A stretch of 64,000 nucleotides of DNA, taken from Algoriphagus kandeliae (GTDB taxonomy: Bacteria > Bacteroidota > Bacteroidia > Cytophagales > Cyclobacteriaceae). The stretch is from positions 62,001 through 126,000 of the forward strand of contig NZ_SPSB01000002.1 in the NCBI RefSeq assembly GCF_004571135.1, in the 5' to 3' direction. A program made the position numbers and the translations under genes. The notes beneath the pieces were generated by a model. It did no database searches and was not told the DNA's origin. It was given only the letters and a program-made list of their open reading frames with translations. Of the stretch, positions 1 through 8,243 are shown piece after piece (the stretch's first letter is position 1; each line of letters begins with the position of its first letter).

Positions 1-826
1 TAGCAACCTTGATTGTTTCTCCATCTAAGCTTGGAAAGCCATATAAAAAATCGGTAGGCTCCTGTCCATATCCCCACATAAATACCGACTTGATAGATTC
101 CATCGGGCCTCCCTTTTCAAGTTTTACCCAATGCAGAACTTGACGGCATATTTTAAATTTTGGCTTTTCATTTTCATCTAAAAAATCCTTGACCCAGCCT
201 CCTGCTGAAATCAGGACTTTTTTTGCTCGAATGCTTTCTTCTCGAAGTTGGATTTCTACCCAGCCTTCTCGCTGTCGAATAGCTTGTACAGGCTGATGAA
301 CCCGAATCTTAGCTCCATTTTTTGCAGCTAAATCCAATTGCGATCGGATAATTTTTTCTGGAAAAACATATCCTGCGCTAGGCTCGAAATAGGCTCTTGC
401 TTTCGACCCGGTTTCAAAGGCTGGAAACCTTTTGGTTAGGTCTCCTTGGCGAAGTATTTCGTGGGGAATGGACTCTGAATCCGCATAAGTACAAGTCTTA
501 TCGAAAAAGCTCGAGCCCCCGTATTTGACCCAAGGCTGCTCACCTGATTCGATTAAAATTCCGCCGACTTGACGAAAAAGGTCTTCTTGGGTAAGCTGCT
601 CTAATTCCCTCCAAATTTGCTGCGAACGTTTGGCAAATTGCACATATTCTTGCCCTTCTCCTACGGCCAAGCGAGTGATGCGAGTCTCACCATGAGAAGA
701 ACCCATGGAATGGGGCGGATCAAATCGATCTATTCCAAGGACATTCGATCCATTTTTTGACAAAAAATAAAGTGCTGCAGAACCTACAGCACCAAGTCCA
801 ATTACTGCATAATCTACTTCGATCAT
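1..826 (-). CDS. FAD-dependent oxidoreductase, SolA/SoxA type (C-terminus off the left edge)
   Basis: About 275 codons are visible, starting at ATG 826 and running out of the window with no stop. The N-terminus has a Rossmann FAD motif (GLGAVGSAA) followed by PPHSMGSSHGETRI. This arrangement is typical of the monomeric sarcosine oxidase / N-methyl-L-tryptophan oxidase family, which oxidise N-methyl amino acids to give formaldehyde and H2O2 in the cytoplasm. The region carrying the Cys that binds FAD covalently in those enzymes lies outside the window, so covalent flavin and substrate cannot be judged. The 842-1438 gene lies 15 bp upstream on the same strand, so the two may be cotranscribed. 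Family call is firm; substrate is unknown. Confidence 0.85.
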   Translation of the reverse strand, partial: MIEVDYAVIGLGAVGSAALYFLSKNGSNVLGIDRFDPPHSMGSSHGETRITRLAVGEGQEYVQFAKRSQQIWRELEQLTQEDLFRQVGGILIESGEQPWVKYGGSSFFDKTCTYADSESIPHEILRQGDLTKRFPAFETGSKARAYFEPSAGYVFPEKIIRSQLDLAAKNGAKIRVHQPVQAIRQREGWVEIQLREESIRAKKVLISAGGWVKDFLDENEKPKFKICRQVLHWVKLEKGGPMESIKSVFMWGYGQEPTDFLYGFPSLDGETIKVA

Positions 827-841
827 GACTTTATTTGATTC

Positions 842-1438
842 TTAAGACTTGCCCATTTGAGCATCGATCAACTCTCGCTTCAGCTTTCTCTCCCGCTCTA
901 AAGTATTCTTTCGATGCTGCTCAAACTCTTCCTGCAAATCCATCAAGTCTTTTTCAGCTCGCTTGATTTTGGTGAAGCTTCGGAAATATTTGAAGGAGAA
1001 AAATGCAAGCGCTACAGCTAGAGCTGCCACCAAAATCCACATGAACGTGGAGTAAACAGCCTTATGAATTCCCATTCCTAAGAAGGAAAAATTGTCTTTG
1101 GCTTCTATTGCTTCTTGCTTTTCGGCCTCTGTCTGATTCAATAAAGCCTGAATGGATTGTATGGAGTCTTGACGTGCCTGGACCTCACCCTTCATTTCCA
1201 GAACCTCCCCTCGCATGGTTCGAATGGAGTCCATCACATTAGATTTGAGTTGATCCAAGTAGCTTCTGCGAACTACCTTGTATTCCTGATAATTATTCGA
1301 AATACTATATAGATAATCAAATTGGGAATCGATGGTACCAGACTGAAGCGATCCCTGCTGTTCGTTGGCAGACTGTGCGAAAAGGGTACCTGTCAACAAT
1401 AAAAAGCAGACTAGCAGACTACCTTTAAGACTTCTCAT
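842..1438 (-). CDS. Membrane-anchored coiled-coil protein of unknown function
   Basis: 198 aa. I chose ATG 1438 because it begins a clean signal peptide (MRSLKGSLLVCFLLLTGTLF, then AQ) and because an upstream in-frame TTG at 1495 falls inside a promoter box. After the signal peptide come a Gln/Ser-rich stretch and a predicted coiled coil (residues about 65-115). One transmembrane helix follows (about 130-150, WILVAALAVALAFFSFKYF), then a charged cytoplasmic coiled-coil tail. This looks like a bitopic envelope protein with a periplasmic coiled coil and a cytoplasmic tail. No catalytic motif is visible and I do not recognise a characterised family. It is followed closely by the FAD oxidoreductase gene. 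Confidence 0.7.
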   Translation of the reverse strand: MRSLKGSLLVCFLLLTGTLFAQSANEQQGSLQSGTIDSQFDYLYSISNNYQEYKVVRRSYLDQLKSNVMDSIRTMRGEVLEMKGEVQARQDSIQSIQALLNQTEAEKQEAIEAKDNFSFLGMGIHKAVYSTFMWILVAALAVALAFFSFKYFRSFTKIKRAEKDLMDLQEEFEQHRKNTLERERKLKRELIDAQMGKS

Positions 1439-1749
1439 TTTTAAGTTAGTTTTTGGGGTTGGACTGCAGCATTCAATAAATATGCCTAAGGGCAAATTTA
1501 ACCCGATTTTTTAAGGATTTTATTCAAAGCTTTTTCCAATCTCCCTCGAAGGCCTGATTTGACAATACTGCCCGTTTCATTAATTCTTTGCATTCTTTGA
1601 CCATAAATCTGAATCGAAACATTGCATAATCTGATAATAAATCCAGAACTGAACCTGAATATTTATTTTTTTAGTAGACCTTTTTGAAACTCGCATTCAA
1701 AAACTTTAACTTTCGTCATCATAAATTGATTACTCACAAGTATCCAACT
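1439..1749. other. Intergenic region between divergent genes (311 bp)
   Basis: Apart from the TAAATTTG box at 1493-1500 for the leftward gene, I see no ORF, RNA gene, hairpin terminator or repeat array. The promoter of the rightward TPR gene must lie here, but no clean TAnnTTTG was found close to its start. Confidence 0.5.
1493..1500 (-). promoter_or_regulatory. -7 promoter box TAAATTTG
   Basis: Reads TAAATTTG on the minus strand, matching the Bacteroidota TAnnTTTG element. It lies 54 nt upstream of ATG 1438. A TTTG lies further upstream at 24-nt spacing, wider than the usual 19-21, so the -33 element is uncertain. Confidence 0.5.
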
Positions 1750-2961
1750 ATGAAAGTCACTCTTTCGACAATTTTAACAGCCTCATTTTTTATTTCTCTG
1801 CCCTTTTTAGGGATTTGTCAATCCCAAAATGACTATGATTTGGGGATAGAAGCCTTTGATCGGGAAGACTGGGAGACCGCATACCTACATTTCGAAAGTT
1901 GGACTCAACAAAACCCAGCAGATCCCATGGGCTATTGGTATTTAGGACAAGTATTTGAACAATTTGATGGAATAGAGAGTCCCCAATTAGCCTTGGAAAA
2001 TTATCAAAAAGCTATTTCTCTAAATCCAGAAATGGCTCCTGTTTATTTCAGCAGAGGAAGGCTATTTCTCAGTTTGGGTCGATATGAGGCAGCAGAAAAA
2101 GACTTTTTAACATACCGCTATTTACCCAAAGGGGAAACTACCCAGGTTATTTACCGCCGATCTTCAACAGATCAAGGCTTTTCTTCGATCACAACAGCCC
2201 AAACGGAAAATCCATCAGACGTTTTATACTATTTAGGATTGGTTAAGCTAAGCCAAAAAGACCCAGAAACGGCTCTTTCCTATTTGGACTCCGCCATCAC
2301 TTTCAATTCCAATGAAGCAGATTTTTTTTCTGAAAAGGGAAATGCACTGATGGATTTGGGAAGAAATGAAGAGGCTAAACTTTCCCTTAAAAAGGCACTC
2401 GAACTGAAGCCTAATCACTATTTGGCAAAGCAAAGACTTCTTATTTTGGAAAATGGAGGAGATCGGGCCCAATTAGAAAACTTAACTCAGGCAATTTCTC
2501 AAGATCCCGAAAATCCTCAAGCTTGGAAGCTTAGGGGGTTTTATAAGTTTTCACAAGAAGATTGGCAAGGAGCTTTAGATGATTTTTCAGCAGCAATTGA
2601 AATTCATCCTGAGGATAGCGAAAACTGGTTTTACCGAGCTAAGACCCACGCCAAACTCAAAAACTGGGAACAGGCAGAGCGGGATTTTTCAGAGGTTCTA
2701 TTCATTCTTGAAAACGATTATGAGACGCTTTTAGGGCGAGGCCAGTCAAGATACTACCAAAATAAGGTAGAGGCCGCACTTGCCGATTTCATTCAATTGA
2801 TCGCCCTGGACCCTGAAGACCCAAGTGCCTACTACCATCGGGGAATTACGCTGCATAGACTGGAGCGATCTGTTGAGGCCTGTAACGATATTCAAAAAGC
2901 GCAGGAATTGGGAATGATGGGAATTGAATCAGTAGCTGAAAAAATTTGCGGTTCAGACTAA
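1750..2961 (+). CDS. Secreted TPR-repeat protein
   Basis: 403 aa from ATG 1750, chosen because it starts a signal peptide (MKVTLSTILTASFFISLPFL, then GICQ); an upstream in-frame start at 1684 would put 22 extra residues before it. The rest is tandem tetratricopeptide repeats, with helical pairs such as PENPQAWKLRGFYKFSQEDW and PEDPSAYYHRGITLHRLERS near the C-terminus. TPR solenoids are protein-interaction scaffolds, here probably periplasmic or outer-membrane associated. No catalytic domain is visible. The stop codon overlaps that of the convergent permease gene in the shared tetranucleotide CTAA. Domain class is clear; the partner is unknown. Confidence 0.85.
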   Translation: MKVTLSTILTASFFISLPFLGICQSQNDYDLGIEAFDREDWETAYLHFESWTQQNPADPMGYWYLGQVFEQFDGIESPQLALENYQKAISLNPEMAPVYFSRGRLFLSLGRYEAAEKDFLTYRYLPKGETTQVIYRRSSTDQGFSSITTAQTENPSDVLYYLGLVKLSQKDPETALSYLDSAITFNSNEADFFSEKGNALMDLGRNEEAKLSLKKALELKPNHYLAKQRLLILENGGDRAQLENLTQAISQDPENPQAWKLRGFYKFSQEDWQGALDDFSAAIEIHPEDSENWFYRAKTHAKLKNWEQAERDFSEVLFILENDYETLLGRGQSRYYQNKVEAALADFIQLIALDPEDPSAYYHRGITLHRLERSVEACNDIQKAQELGMMGIESVAEKICGSD

Positions 2962-4184
2962 AGTTCGCGAGTCGTCTCCACCCGAGAAGCTATCCAAGCC
3001 GGACGCCAAGAAGCGACTAAAGTAATGAGGATGACTGCTACATTTATCCAGGCAAAATCTGTCCAAATCATTCGAACAGGATAAGATTCTACCACTGCAG
3101 AAGCAATCCCTAGGGAAACCAAACCATAACTTTCCTGAAGCCAAACCACCAAAAAGCCTAAGATCAAACCAACCAAGGCCCCACTAACGGCAATCATTCC
3201 GCCTTGTTTTAAAAATATGGCTCGAATCAAAGCATCCTTTGCTCCCATCGCTTTCAAAATGGCAATGTCCTTTTTCTTTTCGATTGCCAGCATGCTAAGT
3301 GAAAAGAAAATATTGAAGGAGGCAATGGCCAAGATAAAGCTCAGCGTCAGAAAAACGAAAAGCTTTTCCAACTTGACAGTTCGAAGCAAATCTGCATGTT
3401 GCTCATCGGTATTCTTGACTGAAAAATCAGGTCCTAAGTGATCTTTTAGATTTCTTTGAACTTCCTGAACGCTATATCCATCTGCAACTTTGATTTCCAA
3501 GGAAGTTCTTCTAGACCCATAATTCAATAAATCCTTGGTGAAGTTTAAAGGAGCAATGACATATTCATCATCAAATTGTCGCTCTACAGAGAAGAAAGCC
3601 ACAGGCTCAAGCGAAGCCGAAGAATACAACTGATTAGGGTTTAGAGTCGCTGCACTTCGAGGAGCTCTAGGATAGTAAACTTTGAGGGGCACATTGATAT
3701 CCTTAAGGTTAACCGAAAGGAAAAATCCAACCCCTCGACCCATAATGGCTCCGGGCCTCAAGTCAGTCCCCAAGGTGGTATCTCCCCAAAAATATCCTTG
3801 GGAAAACCGCTCCTGCTCCAAAAAATTATCAGAAACGCCTTTGATCGTAGCTACAAGCTGATTGCCATTGTAATCAAACAAGGCATGGTCTTCAATGACT
3901 TCGGTCAATACCGCTACTCCCTCTACTTCACGAATATCATTTAGCCAATCCGGTGAAGCTTCAAAGCTTTTCCCAAGCACAGCCTCCACTTTCAATTCAG
4001 CATCGAAGCTGGCAAATAATCCCCGGATCAAATCCTCCAAACCATTAAATACCGACATGACAATGACCAAAGCCATCGTCCCGACTGCCACTCCAATCAT
4101 GGAAATAGTTGACAGTACAGTAATGAAATTTCGCTTCTTCTTACTGCGAAAATACCGGGCTGCTATGAAATAGCTTAAGTTCAA
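2958..4184 (-). CDS. LolC/LolE-type ABC transporter permease (FtsX-like)
   Basis: 408 aa. The N-terminal segment (FIAARYFRSKKKRNFITVLS, then a transmembrane helix) is the typical start of lipoprotein-releasing LolC/LolE permeases. A MacB-like periplasmic domain (about 45-260) follows. The C-terminal half carries the FtsX core with three helices (about 275-300, 325-350, 375-395) and the coupling-helix region KKKDIAILKAMGAKDALIRA. With an ATPase such proteins move lipoproteins from the inner membrane towards the outer membrane. No LolD ATPase is encoded nearby. The gene begins 11 bp after the rbfA stop on the same strand and is probably cotranscribed with it. Confidence 0.88.
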   Translation of the reverse strand: MNLSYFIAARYFRSKKKRNFITVLSTISMIGVAVGTMALVIVMSVFNGLEDLIRGLFASFDAELKVEAVLGKSFEASPDWLNDIREVEGVAVLTEVIEDHALFDYNGNQLVATIKGVSDNFLEQERFSQGYFWGDTTLGTDLRPGAIMGRGVGFFLSVNLKDINVPLKVYYPRAPRSAATLNPNQLYSSASLEPVAFFSVERQFDDEYVIAPLNFTKDLLNYGSRRTSLEIKVADGYSVQEVQRNLKDHLGPDFSVKNTDEQHADLLRTVKLEKLFVFLTLSFILAIASFNIFFSLSMLAIEKKKDIAILKAMGAKDALIRAIFLKQGGMIAVSGALVGLILGFLVVWLQESYGLVSLGIASAVVESYPVRMIWTDFAWINVAVILITLVASWRPAWIASRVETTREL

Positions 4185-4195
4185 CAGTGGAGGTT

Positions 4196-4579
4196 TTAAT
4201 AATCTTCTTCTTCATCCTCTTCTTCCGGAGCCGGAGGAATGTCCAAATCCGAAATTATTTGATCCATATGCTGGGCATAAGCCGCAGATTCATCGGGGAA
4301 AAATGCCAATTCGGGAATAATCCTTACAGACTTGCCGATTCGTCTAGCCAAATGATGCCTAATTTCTTTTTTATGCTCTTGAATTAATTCGTAGATCGAA
4401 TTAGTATCTGCCAGCAAAAAACTCAGGTAAACCTTTGCTACACTCAGGTCGGGGCTTACAAAAACCCTTGTAACCGTAACCATAGCTTTTCCAACGAGGG
4501 GTTTTGCTTCCTTTTGGAAAATTTCTCCAAGCTCCTTCTGCAGGAGTTTTGCATGTTTTTGTTGTCTTTTACTTTCCAT
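4196..4579 (-). CDS. rbfA: Ribosome-binding factor A
   Basis: 127 aa, a normal length for RbfA. The start (KRQQKHAKLLQKELGEIFQK) and the VTVTRVFVSPDLSVAKVYLS segment match the KH-type fold of this 30S maturation factor, which binds 16S rRNA helix 1 and is needed for late small-subunit processing and cold adaptation. The C-terminus ends in a strongly acidic tail (PAPEEEDEEEDY). ATG 4579 is preceded 17 nt upstream by a TAnnTTTG box. Upstream partner of the LolC/E-type permease gene. Confidence 0.95.
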   Translation of the reverse strand: MESKRQQKHAKLLQKELGEIFQKEAKPLVGKAMVTVTRVFVSPDLSVAKVYLSFLLADTNSIYELIQEHKKEIRHHLARRIGKSVRIIPELAFFPDESAAYAQHMDQIISDLDIPPAPEEEDEEEDY

Positions 4580-4596
4580 TTGAAGTATTTATGGTA

Positions 4597-4604
4597 CAAA
4601 TTTA
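4597..4604 (-). promoter_or_regulatory. -7 promoter box TAAATTTG for rbfA
   Basis: Perfect TAnnTTTG on the minus strand, ending 17 nt before the rbfA start codon. No TTTG is seen 19-21 nt further upstream, so the -33 element is weak or absent. Confidence 0.55.
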
Positions 4605-4661
4605 GCGAAATACTTGGGCAAGCTTTAATTTCGGCCTCAAGCCTAAACTGATCCACTCAAC

Positions 4662-6050
4662 TTGTTTCAATTTTTCAAAGTAAACGATCCTTTTCGAATC
4701 ATTGGTGTAGCCTTTTTCCTACTCCTTTGGACCGTATTGTATTTGTTCTTTTCGAATGACATCCTGACCAAAACCCAATTGAGTTGGATGGTCTTGGGAG
4801 AACGGCTTTCCGATGGTTTTTTGCTTTACCAAGAAATCCTCGATGATACTGCTCCCCTTTCTGCAGGGATTTTCATGTGGATAAACAGATTTTTTGGACG
4901 GAATCTACTTGTATATGAAATACTGGGTAGACTTCTCATCATCTTTCAGGTAATCCTTTGGAACCGTACGATGATTCGGTATCGAGTGTTTGCAGAAAAC
5001 ACCTATTTACCCGCTATTATCTTGCTTTCACTATTTCATATGAGCTTTGATATGCTCAGCCTTAGCCCAGCTTTGTTAGGTAGTACCTTTTTGATATTGG
5101 CACTTTCCCAGCTTTTTTCACAAACGGTTTTACAGAAAGAAAGCAGCGAATCAACCTTACTAATCGGGATTTATGGTGGTTTGGCCACCGGTTTTCATAC
5201 AATCTATATATTGTTTCTACCCTTTTTGATTGTGGTTGGAATCGCTATCAGTGGCTTTTCTTTCCGACAATTGATGCTATCTCTTACCGGATACTTCCTA
5301 CCTATCTTACTGATCTCGGTCTATTATTTCTGGATGGATGGCCTGGAAAGTTACATCGAAATTTGGCCTTTATTTTTAAAATCAAAACCATACCTATACC
5401 AACCTCTAGAATGGATTGGGCTCCTTTTAGCTTTCCCTCTTCTTTTGGCCTTCTTGGGTTACTTTATAGGTTCGTTGGCCTCATCAGCCACCATCAACCA
5501 ACAAAAACAGCGGCAAATCATGATCTTCTGGTTGCTTTTTGCAGGAAGCTCGCTGTTCTTTTCAAAACGCCAAGCAAGCTATCAATTAGTCATTTTACTT
5601 CCTGTTTTGAGCTATCTGATCACCAGATTCTTTTTGGTGATCCAGAAAAAAATCATCATTCAGATAAGCTTTTTTGCACTGGTTGTTTTACTCCCTGTTA
5701 TCACCTGGCAGTTTTTTGGAAATAATGATAGCGTACAGGAAAATTACAGAGTCAAAGCTTATAAAGCCTCCCTTCCGGCAGACAAATCCATCCTGATTTT
5801 GGGAGATGAAATCGGGGCTTATTTGAACCATCGTCTTGGTGGTCCATTTTTGAATTATCACCTAAGCAAGGTTTATCTAGATCAAGATAAAGACCTGACT
5901 CAGCGCGCTCATTTATTTGAATTGATCCATTCTCAACAGCCTCAACTTGTCTTAGATCCGAATGGAGACTTTGGCAAATTACTCGAGCAATACCCTGAGC
6001 TAAAGCGAAATTATCGGCGAATTTCTACTGGAGTTTTTGAGTGGGAATAA
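4662..6050 (+). CDS. Polytopic membrane protein, possibly GT-C-like, with TTG start
   Basis: 462 aa if translation begins at TTG 4662. The first in-frame ATG would remove the first transmembrane helix and the FFKVNDPFRIIG segment, so the TTG start is preferred. There are roughly ten transmembrane helices. After the first one, DGFLLYQEILDDTAPLSAGI resembles the acidic first loop of GT-C glycosyltransferases, where an Asp-containing loop follows TM1. The C-terminal part is a small soluble domain (DKSILILGDEIGAYLNH onward). This would suit a lipid-linked sugar transferase, but that is inference from topology only. Divergent from rbfA and followed by the VgrG gene. Confidence 0.65.
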   Translation: MFQFFKVNDPFRIIGVAFFLLLWTVLYLFFSNDILTKTQLSWMVLGERLSDGFLLYQEILDDTAPLSAGIFMWINRFFGRNLLVYEILGRLLIIFQVILWNRTMIRYRVFAENTYLPAIILLSLFHMSFDMLSLSPALLGSTFLILALSQLFSQTVLQKESSESTLLIGIYGGLATGFHTIYILFLPFLIVVGIAISGFSFRQLMLSLTGYFLPILLISVYYFWMDGLESYIEIWPLFLKSKPYLYQPLEWIGLLLAFPLLLAFLGYFIGSLASSATINQQKQRQIMIFWLLFAGSSLFFSKRQASYQLVILLPVLSYLITRFFLVIQKKIIIQISFFALVVLLPVITWQFFGNNDSVQENYRVKAYKASLPADKSILILGDEIGAYLNHRLGGPFLNYHLSKVYLDQDKDLTQRAHLFELIHSQQPQLVLDPNGDFGKLLEQYPELKRNYRRISTGVFEWE

Positions 6051-6169
6051 GGATTAGACTTTTATTTTTTTATATTTAAGATATTTGTTTTCAACCTGTT
6101 AACTACTTTCAGCAGGTAGTAAAGACACTTCCTTCAAGAAGAATATCATTTTCAACTAGCTCTACTCCC

Positions 6170-7885
6170 ATGGCAAAAAGAAGAACCCTTCCTGTCAAAA
6201 ACGTCACATTTAGTATCATTTCTGAGGGGACTCAGCTATCCTCAACCATAAAAGTCGTACAACTTTCCATCGATCAGGGTATAGATAAGTTGCCATCAGC
6301 TCATATTACACTTTTAGAAGACTATAGTTCCGGGAAGCTTGAGTTGAGCAACGGGGAATTGTTGATTCCTGGGAAGATACTTGAAATTCTGATCGGATAT
6401 AATTCGGAGGAAACCAAAATCTTCGAGGGCTTTATTACCAAGCACGGCATAGAAATGCAAAAAGACCGCGTTCAACTTAGTTTAGAATTAAAAGATCCTG
6501 CAATTCAAATGGCAGTCAAACGAGAGAACAGGACATTTTTAGATTTTTCTGATGCAGAAATTGCCGAATCTTTAATTCAAAAATATCCCAAACTTAGCTT
6601 TGATATTGATCCTTCCGGCCCAACACAAGAACAAATGGTGCAGTACTATTGCAGTGATTGGGATTTTATCATTTCCCGCTCAAAAGCAAATGGAAAGTTC
6701 GTTTTTGTTGAAAATGGGCATGTCAACATTTTTAATTCTGAATTCGACCAAACTCCCATTTTGGAATTATCTGTCGGTAAAAACATCATACGATTTGAGG
6801 CTGAAATAAATGCCGAAACTCAATTTGAGGGAAGCTCTTCAACCTCTTGGGATTTTTCAAAGCAAAGTCTTCTTGAGAAAAATGCTCAAGATCCCGGAAT
6901 TGATTTCCCCGGAAATATCAGTTCCTCCGAGCTTGCTTCAAGTTTGGGAATGATTCAACACCAATTGCATCATGGAGGTAAAAGAAAGGAAGAAGAGATC
7001 CAAAAATGGGCAGATAGTGATCTTATGCGAAATCGACTTTCTAAAATAATTGGTACTGTAAAAATCCAAGGGACAGAAAAAGTCAAGCCCGGAGACCTTG
7101 TTTCTCTTAAAGGTTTTGGTGATCGCTTCGGTGGATTATCCTTTGTTTCTTCTGTCCGACATGAAGTCACCGAAAATAAATGGTTTACCATTTTGGGATT
7201 AGGATTACCCTTAGCCCCAGAACCCATTGAATCATCAAATGCATTGATTCCTGGTATAAGAGGCTTGCATTTTGGAAAAGTCTCCACCATTGAAAATGAT
7301 CCGGAAGGAGAATATAGAGTAAAAGTATTAATTCCAATTATTGAAAATGAGTCTGATGGAATATGGGCTAGAATGGCAATGCCTGATGCCGGTCCATCAA
7401 GAGGTTTTTATTTTTATCCAGAAATTGGAGATGAAGTCATTGTAGGATTTGTCAATGAAGATCCTCGTGATGCGGTTGTATTGGGTAAACTATATAGTAG
7501 CGCACGACCTGCACCCTTGGAATCCTCCGATGATAATCACCAAAAGGGAATTTTCACCCGCTCGGGTATGAAGATGATCTTTCATGATGAGCAAGTTTCG
7601 CTCAAAATCGAAACTCCAAGAGGAAATATTCTTCAAATCAGCGAAGAAGAATCAGGGATTTTTCTACGAGATGAAAATGGAAATCAATTCCAAATGTCCG
7701 AAAATGGGGTGGAAATTTATTCACCAACTAAATTGACGTTAAAGTCCGAAGGCGATATTGAAATAGAAGGAACAAATATCGAGATCAAAGCTTCTGCCTC
7801 AATCAATGCAGAAGGAAGCGCTTCAGCAGCCTTACGATCTTCGGGCGTCACAGAAGTAAAAGGATCCATAGTCCAAATCAATTGA
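6170..7885 (+). CDS. VgrG-family spike protein of a contractile injection system
   Basis: 571 aa. The N-terminal about 330 residues resemble the gp27-like hub of VgrG/phage tail proteins (an early SSTIKVVQLSIDQGIDKLPS motif, then a double barrel). The gp5-type OB-fold starts near residue 365 (LHFGKVSTIENDPEGEYRVK) and includes the conserved PEIGDEVIVGFVNEDPRDAV. A C-terminal beta-helix-like repeat (about 480-571) ends without an effector extension. Such proteins form the trimeric spike that punctures target membranes in type VI secretion, extracellular contractile systems or phage tails. The PAAR gene follows after 3 bp. No sheath, tube, baseplate or ClpV genes are present in the window, so this is an isolated spike module. 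Confidence 0.88.
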   Translation: MAKRRTLPVKNVTFSIISEGTQLSSTIKVVQLSIDQGIDKLPSAHITLLEDYSSGKLELSNGELLIPGKILEILIGYNSEETKIFEGFITKHGIEMQKDRVQLSLELKDPAIQMAVKRENRTFLDFSDAEIAESLIQKYPKLSFDIDPSGPTQEQMVQYYCSDWDFIISRSKANGKFVFVENGHVNIFNSEFDQTPILELSVGKNIIRFEAEINAETQFEGSSSTSWDFSKQSLLEKNAQDPGIDFPGNISSSELASSLGMIQHQLHHGGKRKEEEIQKWADSDLMRNRLSKIIGTVKIQGTEKVKPGDLVSLKGFGDRFGGLSFVSSVRHEVTENKWFTILGLGLPLAPEPIESSNALIPGIRGLHFGKVSTIENDPEGEYRVKVLIPIIENESDGIWARMAMPDAGPSRGFYFYPEIGDEVIVGFVNEDPRDAVVLGKLYSSARPAPLESSDDNHQKGIFTRSGMKMIFHDEQVSLKIETPRGNILQISEEESGIFLRDENGNQFQMSENGVEIYSPTKLTLKSEGDIEIEGTNIEIKASASINAEGSASAALRSSGVTEVKGSIVQIN

Positions 7886-7888
7886 CTT

Positions 7889-8167
7889 ATGCCAGCAGCA
7901 GCAAGAATTTCTGATCAGACAAATCATGGTGGAACAATTGTAGGACCTGGAAATCCTACTGTATTAATCGGGGGATTTCCTGCAGCTACTCTTGGCGATA
8001 CCCATCATTGTGCCCTTCCAGAATCCGAAAATCATCCGTCTATCAGTGCTTGTTATTCAGGTAGTAATACCGTTTTTATCGGTGGAAAACCAGCTCTACG
8101 GTCTGGAGACCCAATTGAATGCGGGGCTATCATTACCGGGGGTTTGCCTACAGTATTGATTGGTTGA
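7889..8167 (+). CDS. PAAR-domain spike-tip protein
   Basis: 92 aa, a PAAR domain only. It begins MPAAARISDQTNHGGTI and has the repeating IVGPGNPTVLIGGFPAATLG and VFIGGKPALRSGD pattern typical of the cone that caps VgrG. His/Cys residues (HHC, and the Cys in ECGAI) are placed as expected for the Zn site of the tip. It starts 3 bp after the VgrG stop, so the two are cotranscribed. There is no C-terminal toxin domain. A strong bidirectional terminator follows. Confidence 0.92.
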   Translation: MPAAARISDQTNHGGTIVGPGNPTVLIGGFPAATLGDTHHCALPESENHPSISACYSGSNTVFIGGKPALRSGDPIECGAIITGGLPTVLIG

Positions 8168-8190
8168 TATTTAGAATAGTTGGAAATAAA

Positions 8191-8225
8191 AAACCCGCCT
8201 CGAATAATCTCGCGGCGGGTTTTTG
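8191..8225. terminator. Bidirectional intrinsic terminator between the PAAR gene and secDF
   Basis: Arms AAACCCGCC (8191-8199) and GGCGGGTTT (8214-8222) form a 9-bp stem with A and T runs on both sides. It can stop transcription from both convergent genes. Confidence 0.9.
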
Positions 8226-8243
8226 TTTATTTATTTTCGAAGC

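Noticed and set aside
1608..1619. Single match to the exopolysaccharide repeat (TCTGAATCGAAA) before the TPR gene
   Set aside because: No partner at 21 bp and no correctly placed -7 box.
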